Source: Myxococcota bacterium
GTDB taxonomy: Bacteria; Myxococcota_A; UBA9160; PR03
Direction of reading: 5' to 3'
Assembly (NCBI GenBank): GCA_030066475.1
Contig: JASJBO010000083.1
Location: forward strand, 1-31,684
Length of the DNA stretch: 31,684 bases
The notes beneath the pieces are model-generated. The model saw only the letters and a program-made list of their open reading frames with translations. It was not told where the DNA came from and did no database searches. Positions 7,115-14,292 of this stretch are shown here, piece after piece. The first letter of the stretch is position 1; every line of letters starts with the position of its first letter. A program made the position numbers and the translations under genes.

Positions 7115-8424
7115 TGGCCGCTCCCGTCTTCTCGACCGTGGCCCGCCTCGACCGCGCCCGGCGCCTGGGCGTCACGGTCGGGCGCGTCTACCTGGGGATG
7201 AAGGCCAACCAGCTGCTGGATGGGCGGCTGCCGCGCGCCACGATGCAGCGGCGCTGGCAGCGCTTCCACCGCCAGAGCGCCGAGTCGGTGTACGAGACCG
7301 CCGTCGACCTGCGCGGCCTGATCCTGAAGGGCTGCCAGTACCTGGGCGCGCGGGCGGACCTGATGCCGCGCGAGTGGGTCGAGGTGCTCTCCCGCCTCCA
7401 GGACCGCGTGCCGCCGCACGGCATCCGCGTCGTGCGCCGCATCGTCGAGCGCGAGCTGGGCCGCCCGCTCGGCGAGGTGTTCGCCCGCTTCGAGCAGCAG
7501 CCGATCGCCTCGGCCTCGCTGGCCCAGGTGCACGAGGCGGAGCTCCTCGACGGCCGTCGCGTAGCGGTGAAGGTGCAGTACCCGGAGATCGCCCGGCTGA
7601 TGCGCAGCGACCTCGCCAACCTGCGGGCGCTGTTCCGCACCATCGACCTGCTCGAGCCCGACTTCGACCTGTCGCCGCTGGTCGAGGAGTTCGGCCGGCA
7701 GATCCCGCGCGAGCTGGACTTCCTCGCGGAGGCCGCCAACGCCGAGCGGATCCGCCAGATCTTCGCCGCCCGCACCGACGTGCACGTGCCGGCCGTCCAT
7801 CGGGAGCTCACCACGCGCCGCGTGCTGGTGATGGAGTTCGCCGACGGCATCAAGATCACCGACCGACGCGCACTCGAGGCCGCCGGGGTCGACCGCGAGC
7901 GCGTGCTGCTGAACCTCGCCACGGCCTACGCCGACCAGATCCTGGTGCACGGCTTCTTCCAGGCCGACCCGCATCCGGGCAACCTGCTGGTGGACCCCGA
8001 CGGACCGCGGCTCGTGCTGCTCGACTTCGGTCTCGCCAAGGAGCTGCCGCCGGGCTTCCGCGCGAACGCGGGGGCGCTGCTGATGGCGGCGCTGCGCGGC
8101 GACGCCGAGGCGCTGGCGGACAGCCTCGTGCAGCTCGGCTTCGCCACCCGCGACGGCTCGCGGCAGTCGCTGGTGGACCTGGCCAGCGCCGGCCTCGCGA
8201 TCGCGAGCGAGCTGCGCGAGCGCGGCTCGCTCGGCCCGGACCGCCTCGAACGGCTCGGTGCGGAGCTGGTGGAGCGCCTGCGCGCCAACCCGGTGATCCG
8301 CGTGCCGGCCGACATCGTGCTGCTGGCCCGCACCCTGGGCCTGCTCTCGGGCGTGGCGCGCTCGCTCGGCACCCGCGGCGACCCGATGCGCGGCGTCTTT
8401 CCGTTCCTGCGGGGCGCCACGTGA
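7114..8424 (+). CDS. AarF/UbiB (ABC1) atypical kinase-like protein
   Basis: A 436-residue ABC1-family protein. The N-terminal signature helix, usually KxGQ, reads KGCQ (72-75). The alanine-rich nucleotide loop reads IASASLAQVH (131-140). K153 (AVKVQYPE) is the kinase lysine, HPGN with N290 is the catalytic loop, and DFG lies at 304-306. Relatives support ubiquinone or other isoprenoid-lipid metabolism, generally as ATPases rather than protein kinases. GTG codons at 7108 and 7114 are both possible starts. I chose 7114, which overlaps the upstream TAG by one base. The stop overlaps the LLM gene by GTGA. No other ubi gene is nearby, so the quinone link comes from the family only. Confidence 0.88.
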   Translation: MAAPVFSTVARLDRARRLGVTVGRVYLGMKANQLLDGRLPRATMQRRWQRFHRQSAESVYETAVDLRGLILKGCQYLGARADLMPREWVEVLSRLQDRVPPHGIRVVRRIVERELGRPLGEVFARFEQQPIASASLAQVHEAELLDGRRVAVKVQYPEIARLMRSDLANLRALFRTIDLLEPDFDLSPLVEEFGRQIPRELDFLAEAANAERIRQIFAARTDVHVPAVHRELTTRRVLVMEFADGIKITDRRALEAAGVDRERVLLNLATAYADQILVHGFFQADPHPGNLLVDPDGPRLVLLDFGLAKELPPGFRANAGALLMAALRGDAEALADSLVQLGFATRDGSRQSLVDLASAGLAIASELRERGSLGPDRLERLGAELVERLRANPVIRVPADIVLLARTLGLLSGVARSLGTRGDPMRGVFPFLRGAT

Positions 8425-9359
8425 GGCCGCTGCGCCTGGGGCTGGCGCTGGCCGGTCCCACCAGCGCGGCGCACTGGCCGGGTGCCCTGGCACTGGCCGA
8501 GACGGCCGACGCGCTCGGCCTCGACTCGCTGTGGCTGCCCGAGGGCCACTTCCGCCCCGGCGCCACGGCCTCCCCGCTGCTGGGGCTGGCGGCCTTCGCC
8601 GCGCGCACCCGCCAGATCCGGCTCGGCACCACCTCGCTGCTGATCTCGGTGCACGATCCGCGGCGCGTGGCGGCCGACGTGGCGACCCTCGACCAGCTCT
8701 CGGGAGGACGCGTGCTGCTCGGCGTGGGGCGCGGCTTCGAGCGCGGGCTGTTCCGCGCCTTCGGCGTCGACCCGCGCACCAAGCGCGACCGCTTCGACGC
8801 CGCGCTCGACGCGATCCTCGCGGCCTGGCGGGGCACCGACCCGGACGCGGCGCCCGACCTGCCGCTGCCGGCGCAACGCCCGCACCCGCCGATCGTGGTG
8901 GCGGCGTTCGGCCCCAAGGGACTGGCGCAGGCCGCGCGGCGCGGCCTGCCCTACCTGGCGTCGCCGATGGAGGACCTCGCCACGCTGGCGGACAACTACG
9001 CGCGCCACCGTTCCGGTCTGCCCGACGACGTCGAGACCGACACCCTGGAGGTGCCGGTGATGCGCACGGTCCACGTCGCAGCCGACGCGGCGGAGGCGCG
9101 GCGCGTGCGCGAGGCGATCGAGACCGAGTTCTCGCGCATCGCCGCGCTGCGCGGCCGCGCACTGGCGCGGGTCGCGCAGGGCGACGCGAGCGATCGCATC
9201 CTGGTGGGCGAGGCCGCCGAGGTGGCCGAGGGCATCGCGCGCTACCGCGAAGCGCTCGGCATGGACCTGCTGGTCGTGCGCCCGGCTCCGGGCGCGCACG
9301 GCGACGAGCGGCGCGCCTCGCTCGAGCGACTGGCGGAGGCGGTCTCCGGCGTCGCTTGA
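8421..9359 (+). CDS. LLM-class (luciferase-like) flavin/F420-dependent oxidoreductase
   Basis: A 312-residue bacterial-luciferase-like TIM-barrel enzyme. It begins RLGLALAGPTSAAHW, continues SLWLPEGHF at about residue 42, TSLLISVHDPRRVAADVATLDQLSGGR in pieces near 75-105, and VGRGFERGLFRAFG, all typical of the family. Such enzymes use reduced F420 or FMN. Which cofactor is used here cannot be decided by eye, and no F420-synthesis gene is in the window. The GTG start at 8421 overlaps the upstream stop (GTGA), so it is the last gene of the 5364 operon. A reductive or oxidative step on a lipid or terpenoid intermediate alongside UbiB is possible, but that is inference. Confidence 0.85.
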   Translation: MRPLRLGLALAGPTSAAHWPGALALAETADALGLDSLWLPEGHFRPGATASPLLGLAAFAARTRQIRLGTTSLLISVHDPRRVAADVATLDQLSGGRVLLGVGRGFERGLFRAFGVDPRTKRDRFDAALDAILAAWRGTDPDAAPDLPLPAQRPHPPIVVAAFGPKGLAQAARRGLPYLASPMEDLATLADNYARHRSGLPDDVETDTLEVPVMRTVHVAADAAEARRVREAIETEFSRIAALRGRALARVAQGDASDRILVGEAAEVAEGIARYREALGMDLLVVRPAPGAHGDERRASLERLAEAVSGVA

Positions 9360-9411
9360 CGACCTCCTCGCGTCCGATCCGCGGCACGTGGCGGCCGCTC
9401 GCGGGGCGGGC

Positions 9412-11040
9412 TCAGGACGCGCCGTGGGCCTCGGCGCGCCGTCGCGCCAGCTCCTCGACCCGGTCCACGACCTCGGCCACGAAGCCGGCACCCGCCTCGG
9501 CCAGGCTGTCGAACGCCATGTTGGCGCCGGCGGCCTCCAGGGCCTCGACGTCCTCGGGGTAGTTCGCCACGGCCGCGATGAAGCCGTGCTCGAGGTCGAC
9601 CAGCTGCCGGATGGCGTACAGGTTGGCGCTGTGCTCGGGCATGGCGAGCAGGACGACCTCGATCTGGCGGTGATCCCGGTTGCGCTCCCAGAAGTCCGAG
9701 TCGGTGGCGTCGCCGTGCACGACGTTGCGTCCGGCGGCCCGGTGCTCGGCGACCCGCTCCATGTCGCTGTCCACGCCCACGACGATCTCGCCGAAGCGCT
9801 CCCGGGCGTAGTCGTAGGCGCCCGCGCCGATCCGCCCCATGCCGAAGATCGCCACCTCGGCGTCCCCGGTCTCGACCGGCTGGTCCTCCGGGTGGCGCGT
9901 CTCGGTCTCGAAGCCGCGCAGACGCGCCGCGTGGCGAGCGTAGAGCCTGTGGGCCGCGTCGTTGAGCGGGGCCGCGACGACGAACGAGATCGACAGGGCG
10001 ATGGCGATCACCACCACCCACTCGGCGGCGATCCAGCCGCTGGCCATCCCGATGCCGCCCACGATCAGGCCGAACTCGCTGTAGCTGGCCAGGCTGAGCG
10101 AGGCCAGCAGCGAGGAGCGCGCGCGCAGTCGGAAGCGCGTCAGCAGCAGGAAGAACAGGCCGACCTTCAAGGGCAGCAGCAGCACCAGGAACACCGCCAG
10201 GCCGAGTCCGCCGAGGCTCGGGTAGCCGGACAGGCCGATGTTCAGGAAGAATCCGACGAGGAAGATCTCCTTGAAGCTGAACAGGGCATCGGCCACCGCC
10301 TTGGCCTGCTTGTGTCCGGCCATCAGCATCCCGAACACGAGCGCGCCGAGATCGGGCTTCATGCCCACCAGCTCGAAGAGGCTCACGCCGAGGCCCAGCG
10401 ACGCGAAGAGACCGAACAGCGGCAGCAGCTCGCCGTGGCCGACGCGGTCGAGGAAGTAGCCGAACAGCGGCCTCAGCCCGATCGCGGCGACCAGCGCGAA
10501 CGCCCAGGGCGACGGCACCTTCCCGGTCGAGAGCGTCATGAACACGACGGCGAAGACGTCCTGCATGATCAGGATGCCGATCGCCGTCCGACCGTGCAGG
10601 GAGGACAGCTCCCCCTTCTCCTCCAGCACCTTGACCGCGAAGACGGTGCTGGAGAAGCTGAGCGCGAAGGCGATCAGGAAGGCCGTCGCCAGGTCGAGGT
10701 CGGCAAAGAGCGAGAGCCCGAGGGCAGCCAGGGCCGTGGACAGGAGTCCCAGGACGGCGACGGTGATCGCCGCGTGCAGCGACGCGCCGGCCCAGACCTC
10801 GGGGCGAGCGAGGCTCTTGAGCTTGAGCTTCAGCCCGATCGTGAAGAGCAGCAGGAGGACGCCGAGGTCCGCGATCTCCTCGATGGCGTCATCCGCGCGG
10901 ACGCCCAGCGCGTGGAGCAGGAAGCCGGCGACCAGGTAGCCGACGAGCGGCGGCAGGCCGACGCCCTTGGCGCCGAAGCCGAGCAGGAAGGCGATCGACA
11001 GGGAGATCGGAAACGCCGCCGAGATCGAGATCGGTTCCAC
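9412..11040 (-). CDS. Kef-type cation:proton antiporter with TrkA-N domain
   Basis: A 542-residue inner-membrane antiporter of the CPA2 (KefB/KefC, RosB) type. About twelve hydrophobic segments fill residues 1-370. A cytoplasmic Rossmann domain follows from about 394 (VAIFGMGRIG, a GxGxxG motif, then VGVDSD), binding NAD(H) or another nucleotide as in RCK/TrkA-N regulators. It probably exchanges K+ or Na+ for protons in response to redox or nucleotide state. An upstream GTG at 11097 exists. I chose the GTG at 11040 because GGGAGGGG lies about eight bases before it and the extra N-terminal residues do not look like family sequence. It is divergent from the ferredoxin gene, with overlapping -10 elements between them. 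Confidence 0.88.
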   Translation of the reverse strand: MEPISISAAFPISLSIAFLLGFGAKGVGLPPLVGYLVAGFLLHALGVRADDAIEEIADLGVLLLLFTIGLKLKLKSLARPEVWAGASLHAAITVAVLGLLSTALAALGLSLFADLDLATAFLIAFALSFSSTVFAVKVLEEKGELSSLHGRTAIGILIMQDVFAVVFMTLSTGKVPSPWAFALVAAIGLRPLFGYFLDRVGHGELLPLFGLFASLGLGVSLFELVGMKPDLGALVFGMLMAGHKQAKAVADALFSFKEIFLVGFFLNIGLSGYPSLGGLGLAVFLVLLLPLKVGLFFLLLTRFRLRARSSLLASLSLASYSEFGLIVGGIGMASGWIAAEWVVVIAIALSISFVVAAPLNDAAHRLYARHAARLRGFETETRHPEDQPVETGDAEVAIFGMGRIGAGAYDYARERFGEIVVGVDSDMERVAEHRAAGRNVVHGDATDSDFWERNRDHRQIEVVLLAMPEHSANLYAIRQLVDLEHGFIAAVANYPEDVEALEAAGANMAFDSLAEAGAGFVAEVVDRVEELARRRAEAHGAS

Positions 11041-11128
11041 CGGAATCCCCTCCCAGGAAGGACGAAGCGAGGGCGGCCAGCGCTGCGACCCCCCCACCGG
11101 TCGAAGCGCGGACCCGAGCGCCCTGCGA

Positions 11129-11137
11129 TGTTAGACT
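11129..11137. promoter_or_regulatory. Overlapping divergent -10 elements between antiporter and ferredoxin
   Basis: Plus-strand TAGACT (11132-11137) ends seven bases before the ferredoxin ATG, implying a leaderless or near-leaderless message. On the minus strand TAACAT (11134-11129) could serve the antiporter, with a leader of about 80 bases. The two hexamers share three base pairs. No clear -35 is visible for either direction. Confidence 0.4.
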
Positions 11138-11144
11138 CGCAGCG

Positions 11145-11471
11145 ATGCCGACCGTAGCCTTCGCCGGCAAGACGATCGAATGTCCGCAAGGTGCGAACCT
11201 CCGCATGGTGCTGCTGCGCGCGCGCCTGCCGCTCTACCACAACGTGGCGCGGGCGATCCACTGCCGCGGCTTCGGCACCTGCGGCACCTGCGCGGTGCGC
11301 ATCGAGGGCGAGGTCTCGGAGCCGACGACCCGCGAGCTGCGCCGCCTCGACTTCCGGCCCCACAAGCCCGAGGCGGGGCTGCGCCTGGCGTGCCAGACCA
11401 GCGTGCTGGGCGACATCACGGTGACGAAGTACGCCGGCCTGTGGGGCCACAAGACCGACGTCGACGGCTAG
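11145..11471 (+). CDS. Plant-type 2Fe-2S ferredoxin
   Basis: A 108-residue single-domain ferredoxin. The cluster ligands are C40, C46, C49 and C83 (the CX5CX2C...C pattern: HCRGFGTCGTC, then LACQT). It is a soluble one-electron carrier. Family members serve oxygenases, reductases or Fe-S assembly; the partner here is not evident. The gene stands alone, with a divergent antiporter on one side and repeat cluster R2 starting right after its stop. It may donate electrons to an enzyme elsewhere. The ATG has no Shine-Dalgarno site, but a TAGACT hexamer lies seven bases upstream, consistent with leaderless initiation. Confidence 0.9.
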   Translation: MPTVAFAGKTIECPQGANLRMVLLRARLPLYHNVARAIHCRGFGTCGTCAVRIEGEVSEPTTRELRRLDFRPHKPEAGLRLACQTSVLGDITVTKYAGLWGHKTDVDG

Positions 11472-11630
11472 CAGCCTGCGCAGCAGAAGCCCCCCGCAAG
11501 CGCCCGGAGGGCGCGCGCAGTGAGGCGCAGCCGAACGAAGTCCATCAGCTAGCAGCGTGCGCGGCAGGAGCCCCCTGCAAGCGCCCGGAGGGCGCGCGCA
11601 GCGAGCCGCAGGCGAGCGAAGTCCAACAGC
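11472..11630 (+). repeat. Repeat cluster R2 between convergent genes
   Basis: Two 49-bp cores (11496-11544 and 11577-11625), 81 bp apart, fill the space between the ferredoxin stop and the DUF4177-like gene stop. In both, the first hairpin stem is one pair longer than in R1, GCGCCC-GGA-GGGCGC, with both strands changed together. The second hairpin is GGC-GCA-GCC in the first copy and GCC-GCA-GGC in the second. The 32-bp linker between cores also repeats loosely (GCAGC-TGCGC-GCAG). Confidence 0.88.
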
Positions 11631-11810
11631 TTAGGGCCCGTCGTCGCGCGTGAAGGTCACGAAGGCCATGCTCGGGCGCTTCGACGACTCGCGCATGGCG
11701 AAGTGGAAGCCCTCGAACTGCCAGCCCTGCCCCACCCACTCGTTCAGGATGCGCTCGAGCTCGTCGTCGGCGACGGTGCTGGTCTCGACCACCTTGTACT
11801 GGAGCGGCAC
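11631..11810 (-). CDS. Small DUF4177-like protein
   Basis: A 59-residue ORF: it starts VPLQYKVVETSTVADDELE, continues with LNEWVGQGWQFEGFHFA and ends with RPSMAFVTFTRDDGP. The YKVVE...LNxxxxxGWxFxG pattern followed by a beta strand is the DUF4177 layout; the function of that family is not known. The GTG start lies two bases after the hemB stop, so it is co-transcribed with hemB, and its own stop touches the R2 repeats. It is easily missed because of its length. A role linked to haem synthesis is suggested only by position. Confidence 0.72.
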   Translation of the reverse strand: MPLQYKVVETSTVADDELERILNEWVGQGWQFEGFHFAMRESSKRPSMAFVTFTRDDGP

Positions 11811-11812
11811 CC

Positions 11813-12787
11813 TCAGCCCTCGAGCCGCGGCGCGACGTCCTTCGCCGCGTAGGTGAGAATCCAGTCGGCGCCGGCGCGGCGGATCGCGAGCAGCGCCTCG
11901 AGCATGGCGCGCGGCCCGTCGAGCCAGCCATTGGCGGCGGCGGCCATCAGCATCGCGTACTCGCCCGACACGTGATAGGCGGCGAGCGGCACGTCGAAGC
12001 GCCGGCGCGCCTCGGCGAGCACGTCGAGATAGGGCAGCGCGGGCTTCACCATCAGGACGTCGGCGCCCTCGGCGAGGTCGAGCTCCATCTCGCGCAGCGC
12101 CTCGCGCCGGTTGGGCGGGTCCATCTGGTAGGCGCGCCGGTCGCCGAACGCCGGGGCGCTCTCGGCGGCATCCCGGAACGGGCCGTAGAACGCGCTAGCG
12201 AACTTGGCGGCGTAGGCGAGGATCGGCACCTGCTCGTAGCCGGCCGCGTCGAGCACGCTGCGAATCGCGCCCACCCGTCCGTCCATCATGTCGGAGGGCG
12301 CCACCACGTCGGCCCCGGCGCGCGCGTGGGAGAGCGCCGTCGCCGCGAGCCGCTCGAGGGTCGGGTCGTTCAGCACCGTCTCGCCGTCGAGGACACCGCA
12401 GTGGCCGTGGTCGGTGTACTCGCACAGACACACGTCGGTGATCACGCACAGGTCGGGGGCGCCGCGCTTGGCCGCCTCGACGGCGCGCTGCACGATGCCG
12501 TCGGCGGCATCGGCCTCCGAGCCGCGCGCGTCCTTCCCGGCGGGAATCCCGAACAGGATCACCGCCGGGATGCCCAGATCGGCGACCCGCTTGGCCTCCT
12601 CGACGATCTCGTCGGCCGAGAGCCGCTCGACGCCCGGCATCGAGTCGACCGGCTCCCGCACGCCGCTCCCCTCGACCGCGAACAGCGGCAGGACGAGCTG
12701 GTCGCGCGAGAGGCGCGTCTCGCGCGACAGCCGCCGCAGCGCCTCGCTGCGCCGCAGCCGCCGCATCCGCACCGCGGGAAATCCCAT
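11813..12787 (-). CDS. hemB: Delta-aminolevulinic acid dehydratase (porphobilinogen synthase)
   Basis: A 324-residue enzyme that condenses two 5-aminolevulinate molecules to porphobilinogen, the second step of the C5 haem pathway. Schiff-base lysines K195 ([16 protein letters not shown]) and K248 ([10 protein letters not shown]) are present. The metal site reads [14 protein letters not shown] with C120, C122 and C130, the three-cysteine zinc type rather than the Mg-only aspartate type. The ATG at 12787 is chosen because further upstream the frame runs into the R3 repeats. It has no Shine-Dalgarno site; TACTCT sits eight bases upstream, hinting at a nearly leaderless message. The other early haem genes lie 1.5-5 kb away on the same strand, separated by two unrelated genes. 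Confidence 0.95.
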   Translation of the reverse strand: MGFPAVRMRRLRRSEALRRLSRETRLSRDQLVLPLFAVEGSGVREPVDSMPGVERLSADEIVEEAKRVADLGIPAVILFGIPAGKDARGSEADAADGIVQRAVEAAKRGAPDLCVITDVCLCEYTDHGHCGVLDGETVLNDPTLERLAATALSHARAGADVVAPSDMMDGRVGAIRSVLDAAGYEQVPILAYAAKFASAFYGPFRDAAESAPAFGDRRAYQMDPPNRREALREMELDLAEGADVLMVKPALPYLDVLAEARRRFDVPLAAYHVSGEYAMLMAAAANGWLDGPRAMLEALLAIRRAGADWILTYAAKDVAPRLEG

Positions 12788-12795
12788 CGCGCAAC

Positions 12796-12801
12796 AGAGT
12801 A
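12796..12801 (-). promoter_or_regulatory. Putative -10 hexamer upstream of hemB
   Basis: TACTCT on the minus strand ends eight bases before the hemB ATG. With normal spacing the message would begin one or two bases before the start codon. No -35 was recognised; the R3 repeats begin about 40 bp upstream. Confidence 0.35.
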
Positions 12802-12837
12802 GGAGGATCGCGAGCAAGCCGCACGCGCCCCCGCCCA

Positions 12838-13022
12838 GCAAGCCGCCCCTACGCGGGCACCCCGCAAGCGCCGAAGGCGCGCGCAGCGAGGCGAAGCCGA
12901 GCGGAGTCCACAAGGCCGCCAGCGCACAGCAAAGCGGCCCACGCGGGCACCCCGCAAGCGCCGAAGGCGCGCGCAGCGAGCCGCAGGCGAGCGAAGTCCA
13001 CCAGGCCGCCGAGCGAAGTCCC
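12838..13022 (+). repeat. Repeat cluster R3 between phosphatase-like gene and hemB
   Basis: Two 47-bp cores (12864-12910, 12954-13000) spaced 90 bp, each preceded by ACGCGGGCACC as in R1. The first has second hairpin GGC-GAA-GCC, the second GCC-GCA-GGC, a compensating change on both sides of the stem. A truncated third end (GCCGAGCGAAGTCC) abuts the stop codon of the upstream phosphatase-like gene. Confidence 0.9.
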
Positions 13023-14008
13023 TAAGGCCCAGCCTCGAGCTCGAGCACCAGCGTCTCGGAGCCCATCGCCGCGAACCACTTCACGCCCTCGTGGACCAGG
13101 TCGACCTCGAGCCGGTAGCGGCCCGGTGCGGGCAGCCGTGGGAGCACGAGCTCGAGCTCGCGGCTGTCGCCGGGGGCGAGCGCCCCCCCGGCCCCGCGCC
13201 CGCGCAGCTGGCGCTCGGGGATGCCGCTCGGTCCGCTCAGGTGGGCGCCCAGGTGGACGCCGCTCCGCCGCTCCCGCGCCGTCAGCGGAATCGCGCGCGG
13301 ACTCTCGTTGGTCACCCGAAAGCGCAGCGTCGCCCCGCCGGCCTGCGCGACGCGTCGGGGCGCATCGAGCGCCTCGATGCGCGCGCGGTAGAACGACGGC
13401 ACGTAGCCGGACTCGGCCCAGGCGCGTACCTGCTCGGGTGCGTGCGCGAGCCCCTGCGCCGCGAGCCAGCGCTCGTAGTCGTCGAGCATGCGCGGCAGGC
13501 CACCCTCGGACAGCGGATCGATGTAGCCGTGCTCCAGATCGAACTGGGCGCGCGCGTCCGCGAGGTCGCCGCCGTCGAGCAGCACGGCGAGCGCCGCCAC
13601 CAGCCCGGTGCGCTCGGCGCCACCCTGGCAGTGCATCAGCAGCGGGCGAGGCGCCTCGTCGAGCACTGCGACCAGCGCGCGCACCGACGCGGGCGTCGGC
13701 AGCCGGTCGCCACTGAGCCCGACGGTGTGGAAGGCGAGCCCGTGCTGGCGGGCCAGCGCCCGCTGCTCCTCGTACCAGGGCCTTCCCTCGCCGCGCTCGC
13801 GAAGATTGACCACGGTGCGCAGCCCGAGCTCGCCGATCCACGCCTCGAGTCGCGCCGTCGAGGGGGTCCCGCTCCGGTAGATGCCGTCGCCGACACGGTG
13901 CAGGTTGCCGTGGAAGATCCGCGTCCGGAGCGGGCCTGCCACCACCAGCAGCAGGATCGCGAGCGCCAGGCCGAGCGCCGCGCCGAGAAGGAGCCGATGG
14001 CGCCTCAC
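13022..14008 (-). CDS. Membrane-anchored tyrosine/dual-specificity phosphatase-like protein
   Basis: A 328-residue protein. A single N-terminal membrane helix (about 5-25) places the rest in the periplasm. The phosphatase domain (about 38-185) has IYRSGTPS, VVNLRERGEG and the signature loop HCQGGAERTG with nucleophile C127 and R133. D101 (LSGDRLPT) may be the general acid. Residues about 210-328 look like a beta-sandwich (RFRVTNESPRAIPL, GRYRLEVDLVHEGVKWFA), as in carbohydrate- or surface-associated modules. A periplasmic phosphatase of this fold may act on sugar phosphates, lipids or inositol phosphates rather than proteins. The start is GTG, 38 bases from the divergent small gene at 14047. 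The stop borders repeat cluster R3. Confidence 0.82.
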   Translation of the reverse strand: MRRHRLLLGAALGLALAILLLVVAGPLRTRIFHGNLHRVGDGIYRSGTPSTARLEAWIGELGLRTVVNLRERGEGRPWYEEQRALARQHGLAFHTVGLSGDRLPTPASVRALVAVLDEAPRPLLMHCQGGAERTGLVAALAVLLDGGDLADARAQFDLEHGYIDPLSEGGLPRMLDDYERWLAAQGLAHAPEQVRAWAESGYVPSFYRARIEALDAPRRVAQAGGATLRFRVTNESPRAIPLTARERRSGVHLGAHLSGPSGIPERQLRGRGAGGALAPGDSRELELVLPRLPAPGRYRLEVDLVHEGVKWFAAMGSETLVLELEAGP

Positions 14009-14034
14009 GCGCGGCAGCGAGGCCCGGCGACCGG

Positions 14035-14040
14035 TACCCT
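14035..14040 (+). promoter_or_regulatory. Putative -10 hexamer for leaderless small membrane-protein gene
   Basis: TACCCT is followed by exactly six bases (CGGATC) and then the GTG start at 14047, so initiation would fall on the first codon base. It lies in the 38-bp divergent gap with the phosphatase-like gene. Confidence 0.4.
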
Positions 14041-14046
14041 CGGATC

Positions 14047-14292
14047 GTGATCCTGTGGCTGCGGCGGCTCGGTCTGGTCGCGCTCGCCCGCTGGGCGGAG
14101 CGCCTGCGCTACCCGCAGCTGTTCGCGCTGCTCGTGCTCGGGTTCGCGATCGCGCTGGTGGTCCCCGACCCGATCCCGGTGCTCGACGAGCTGCTGCTCG
14201 GACTCGCCGCGCTGGCGGTGTCGCGGCTGCGGCGGAGCGACGAGGAGGTCGGAGACCGGGCCTCCGCCGACCCTCACGATCGGGCTCCGTAG
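14047..14292 (+). CDS. Small membrane protein, DUF6116-like
   Basis: An 81-residue protein with a basic N-terminus (LRRLGLVALARWAERLRYPQ), one or two hydrophobic helices around LFALLVLGFAIALVVPDPIP and a second hydrophobic stretch LDELLLGLAALAV. The VPDPIPxLDExLLGL pattern matches what I know as the DUF6116 family, whose role is not known. The C-terminus is charged. The start is GTG. The gene overlaps the end of the convergent cobA-hemD gene by 19 bp. It interrupts the haem genes on the other strand and is probably expressed on its own. Confidence 0.7.
   Translation: MILWLRRLGLVALARWAERLRYPQLFALLVLGFAIALVVPDPIPVLDELLLGLAALAVSRLRRSDEEVGDRASADPHDRAP

Noticed and set aside
7009..9387. 792-codon minus-strand open frame
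   Set aside because: Arg/Pro/Ala-rich shadow of the UbiB-like and LLM genes; no domain pattern and no plausible start.
9360..9411. Large stem (GCGTCC...GGACGC) between convergent LLM and antiporter genes
   Set aside because: Only six pairs separated by about 45 bases in very GC-rich DNA; expected by chance.
9388..11157. 589-codon plus-strand open frame across the antiporter
   Set aside because: It is antisense to a clear transporter, and its composition (Gln, Glu, Arg, His-rich without hydrophobic core) is what reversed high-GC coding sequence produces.
12788..12913. N-terminal extension of hemB beginning [10 protein letters not shown]
   Set aside because: The extra residues are translated from repeat cluster R3, and family HemB proteins start near the ATG at 12787.
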